DNA from: Acidimicrobiaceae bacterium
Lineage (GTDB): Bacteria; Actinomycetota; Acidimicrobiia; Acidimicrobiales; Palsa-688
DNA length: 6,147 nucleotides
Reading direction: 5' to 3'
Assembly (NCBI GenBank): GCA_003158835.1
Contig: PMLI01000249.1
Span: 1-6,147, forward strand
Shown here: one piece after another, positions 3,654 through 6,147 of the stretch
Layout of the letters: the number at the start of each line of letters is the position of its first letter
Position numbering within the stretch: position 1 is the stretch's first letter
The notes under the pieces: model-generated
What the model saw: the letters and a program-made list of their open reading frames with translations, nothing else
The model's database searches: none
What the model was told of the DNA's origin: nothing
Position numbers and translations under genes: made by a program

Positions 3654-6147
3654 GTGGACCGTGCTCGAGGTCGCCGGTTGGCGCTGCGCGCGCTAACTGC
3701 AGTTCTCACCGTCGCCGCGTTGTTGCTGAGCGTCTCTCCGTGGGTGCGGGCCGCCAATGCCGGCACCGGCCTGACGCAAACCCTCTTGCCGAGCGGTTTC
3801 GGGTCCATCGCCGTCGACAGTGCCAACTCACACGTGTTCGTTTCGTCTCCCACCTCGGGCACCATCACCGTGCTCGATTTTTCTGGCGACGTGGTGGGCA
3901 CGATCGACGTGGCCGGAGGGTCGATGGTGGTGTTCGACGGATCTCTTTACGTGGCCCTGCCGAACGCCGTCGACGTTTTCAGCACCTCCACCTTTGCCCT
4001 TACCGCCACGCTGGCCTCGGGCCAGCTGGTCGACCCCGGGTCATTGGTGGAATCCGGCGGGGAGCTGTGGACGACTACCGGGGACTGTGCCCAAGACGCA
4101 AGCGAGCTCGTCTCGGTCAGCCCGGAGAACGGCACGGTCCAAAGCTGGCCCATGCCGGCCGGCACCTTCATGGATTCCTGCATCGGGCTCGAGGCCAGCC
4201 CGTGGGCGAGCGAGCTGCTCGCCTACACCGTCAACACGAGCCCGGCGACGCTCACGGAGATGCTCATTTCGCCCGAGGGTGCGCCAGACATCGCCGCCGG
4301 CCCGGTGACCGAGGAAGGCGTGGCGAACCTACGACAGGTGGCTTTCGACTCGGACGGCTCGCTCGTGTTGGCCGCGGGCTCGCTGTACTATTTCGCCGAG
4401 ATAAACGATTTGAGCCTTGCCCTCAACAGCGTGACCTACCCGGCCAGCGCGTACCCGGTCTCGGTGGCGACGAGCGCGGCTGACAGCGGTCTCGTGGCAG
4501 GCGCCACCTCCACGGCCGCCAACACCGTCTACGTTTACCAGGTCAACGAGCCCGGGACGGCGCTACTTACAACCAGCTTGGGGACGTTCGAACCTTATTA
4601 CGGCGGCCTGGCCTTCAGCCCTGACGGCACGCTAATGTTCGCCGTCGTCGAAAGCAGCTCCGACGATACCTATCTCGACGTAATACCCACTTCTCTCGGC
4701 ACGTCGGCCACGACCACCGGCACCACGCGTGCCGCGGACACTACGACTACGTCCAGCGGTGGGACTACGACCACGACGAGCGGCTCGGGCGTTACGGCAC
4801 CGGCGGCCACAGCGGTGGCCGGCATCGACGCCTTTGGTATCGGGCCGAGGCAGCTCGATCTCCCCCAAGGCGTCGCCTTCGACAACAAGGGTGACCTCTT
4901 CGTCGCCGACTCCGGCAACAACCGAGTGCTCGAGTACACGCCCAGTTCGAGCACCTCTTACTCGGCGGTTGGCACGGAAGTTGGGGGAGCGGGCCAGCTC
5001 TCGAACCCAAGTGGTATCGCTCTGGACACAAACGGGGACCTCTTTGTGGCGGACGCCGGCGCGAATAACGTCATGGAATATGCTTACAGCGCTTCGACAG
5101 GTACGTATGCATCATCAGGGACCGTCGTAGCCGGCACGGGCGCGCCCGGCTTAGAGGACACCCAGCTTGATGACCCGATCGGGGTGGCTGTCGACGCCAA
5201 GGGTGACCTTTTCGTAACGGCTCCAGGCAATAACAGCGTCGATGAGTTCACCTACAACGGCACGACCGGTACGTACTCTTCGGTCGGGACCGTTGTAGCC
5301 GGTAACGGGACGACCGGGTCGGCGGCCAACCAGCTCGTCGCTCCTCATGGGGTCGCGCTGGACGCTAACGGCGACCTGTTCGTCGTGGACGCGGGCAATG
5401 ACCGCGTCATGGAGTACCCCTTTAATTCGGCGACGGGTACCTATGCAGCCAGCGGCACAGAAATTGCTGGCTCGTTGCCGAGCGGAGCCGATTTTCTCAG
5501 CTTTGATGCCGCCGGGGACTTGTTCGTCTCCTACGGCTCGGCCAGCGGGGGCGGCGTGCTCGAGTTCGCCTACAACTCCGCCACCGCCTCCTATGCCAGT
5601 TCGGGGACAGCGGTGGTAAATGGCACCAATGTGGTCAACGCCTCGGGCCTGGCCTTCAACCCCAGCGGTGACCTGTTCGTGGCCGAGGGGTCGAACGGCA
5701 GCACGGAGACGGTATGGGACCTTGTCCTCGAGCTCGTTTATAACGCGGCAACAGGTCAGTTCGCGCCATTGGGGACCATCATGGGCCAGGACGGCCTGAC
5801 GAACACCGGTATAAGTGCCATTGCCTTGGACAGCCGCGGCAACCTGTTCGTCAGCGACCCCCTCTCGACCGACGGGGGCGCGGCCGGCGTCTTCGACTTC
5901 GCCTTCAACTCCTCGACGGGGAGCTACTCCGTTGCCGGGGCCCAGATAAGCGGGACCCGGGGCTCAGCTCTCGCCCTCGACGCCGACAACGACCTGTTCG
6001 TGGCGCAAAGTTCCGGGGTGCTCGAGTTCCCCTGGAACTCCACGTCCGGGAGCTACCCAGCCAGTGGCTCGGCCGTGCCCGGCGCCACCCAGTTGTCGGG
6101 GCTGACTGTGACGGCCATGGCTTTCGACGCCGACAACGACCTGTTCG
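3654..6147 (+). CDS. Large secreted dual beta-propeller protein (YVTN-like region plus NHL repeats), 3' end outside window
   Basis: An uninterrupted frame runs for 831 codons to the window edge. Residues 1-35 are a signal peptide: R-rich start, hydrophobic ALTAVLTVAALLLSVS, likely cleavage at VRA-A (residue 35). Residues about 40-349 are a YVTN/YncE-like propeller (GSIAVDSANSHVFVSSPTSG, ITVLDFSG, SLYVALPNAVDVFS, LAFSPDGTLMFAV). C145 and C176 may form a disulfide. Residues 350-381 are a Thr/Ser/Gly linker. From about residue 385 come NHL-type repeats, each with GVA-x-D, then a GDLFV-like core, then G-N-N-x-V and an E-Y/E-F strand. Nine cores start at residues 413, 461, 517, 573, 621, 672, 729, 779 and 828, spaced 48-57 aa; the last is cut by the window. 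NHL propellers usually bind proteins or other ligands; no catalytic site is visible. The protein is probably exported to the cell surface or outside. Its start is GTG 3654, set by GGAGG at 3644-3648. Confidence 0.85.
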   Translation, partial: MDRARGRRLALRALTAVLTVAALLLSVSPWVRAANAGTGLTQTLLPSGFGSIAVDSANSHVFVSSPTSGTITVLDFSGDVVGTIDVAGGSMVVFDGSLYVALPNAVDVFSTSTFALTATLASGQLVDPGSLVESGGELWTTTGDCAQDASELVSVSPENGTVQSWPMPAGTFMDSCIGLEASPWASELLAYTVNTSPATLTEMLISPEGAPDIAAGPVTEEGVANLRQVAFDSDGSLVLAAGSLYYFAEINDLSLALNSVTYPASAYPVSVATSAADSGLVAGATSTAANTVYVYQVNEPGTALLTTSLGTFEPYYGGLAFSPDGTLMFAVVESSSDDTYLDVIPTSLGTSATTTGTTRAADTTTTSSGGTTTTTSGSGVTAPAATAVAGIDAFGIGPRQLDLPQGVAFDNKGDLFVADSGNNRVLEYTPSSSTSYSAVGTEVGGAGQLSNPSGIALDTNGDLFVADAGANNVMEYAYSASTGTYASSGTVVAGTGAPGLEDTQLDDPIGVAVDAKGDLFVTAPGNNSVDEFTYNGTTGTYSSVGTVVAGNGTTGSAANQLVAPHGVALDANGDLFVVDAGNDRVMEYPFNSATGTYAASGTEIAGSLPSGADFLSFDAAGDLFVSYGSASGGGVLEFAYNSATASYASSGTAVVNGTNVVNASGLAFNPSGDLFVAEGSNGSTETVWDLVLELVYNAATGQFAPLGTIMGQDGLTNTGISAIALDSRGNLFVSDPLSTDGGAAGVFDFAFNSSTGSYSVAGAQISGTRGSALALDADNDLFVAQSSGVLEFPWNSTSGSYPASGSAVPGATQLSGLTVTAMAFDADNDLF
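4701..4796 (+). other. Thr/Ser-rich linker between two propeller regions
   Basis: Encodes residues 350-381 of the large protein: runs such as ATTTGTT, DTTTTSSGG and TTTTTSGSG. Such linkers are typical of secreted multidomain actinobacterial proteins and may be glycosylated in some; that is inference. It marks the domain boundary between the YVTN-like part and the NHL repeats. Confidence 0.7.
4800..6147 (+). repeat. Degenerate in-frame repeats encoding NHL blades
   Basis: DNA-level repeats of 144-171 bases underlie the protein repeats. The third and fourth GDLFV cores, at 5202 and 5370, are each 168 bases from the previous one, and the copies share runs such as GGTACGTA and GGGACCGT. A 24-base exact duplicate occurs at 5977-6000 and 6124-6147, 147 bases apart and in frame, ending at the window edge. 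The repeats are diverged protein repeats, not a CRISPR or satellite. Confidence 0.65.

Noticed and set aside
3740..4483. 247-codon + strand open frame inside the large propeller gene
   Set aside because: It is Arg/Gly/His-rich out-of-frame text; the frame from 3654 has a signal peptide and propeller strands and stays open to the window edge.

Overview
The window reads as GC-rich actinobacterial-type DNA: it has GTG starts, coding sequence rich in C and G at third positions, Thr/Ser-rich secreted proteins and arginine-rich signal peptides. I cannot name a genus. The overall style, secreted NHL/YVTN-type propellers plus a GAF-GGDEF protein, would fit an environmental actinobacterium such as the Acidimicrobiia; that placement is inference.

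Layout. (1) Positions 139-1032, + strand: a complete secreted protein of about 297 aa made of short beta-propeller-like repeats, followed by a GC-rich hairpin. (2) Positions 1033-2550: a gene-poor, partly decayed stretch. It holds a small excisionase/MerR-like helix-turn-helix gene on the - strand (1383-1598), whose stop codon lies inside a perfect 14-bp palindrome. It also holds a small CxxC...H...C protein on the + strand (1876-2103) with a convincing intrinsic terminator right after it, and a - strand remnant (2242-2449) that is readable only if one base is removed near 2301-2306. (3) Positions 2554-3514, + strand: a GAF-GGDEF diguanylate cyclase gene that is interrupted by a single-base frameshift at 2961/2962 and appears to lack the front of its GAF domain. 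(4) Positions 3654-6147, + strand, running off the window: the largest gene here. It encodes a secreted protein with a signal peptide, a YVTN/YncE-like propeller region, a Thr-rich linker and at least nine NHL-type repeats with a GDLFV core.

How the parts relate. Two secreted propeller proteins flank a stretch of small DNA-binding or zinc-binding genes and broken genes. The GGDEF gene and the downstream propeller gene are separated by a short terminator-like hairpin and a separate AT-rich palindrome, so they are probably separate transcription units. The two frameshifts and the apparent 5' truncation point either to real gene decay after rearrangement or to indel errors in the assembly; the sequence alone cannot decide. 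I see no CRISPR array, tRNA, rRNA, transposase or integrase. No feature makes a strong case for a complete new multi-gene system. The most distinctive items are the dual-propeller secreted protein and the small CxxC protein with its own terminator.
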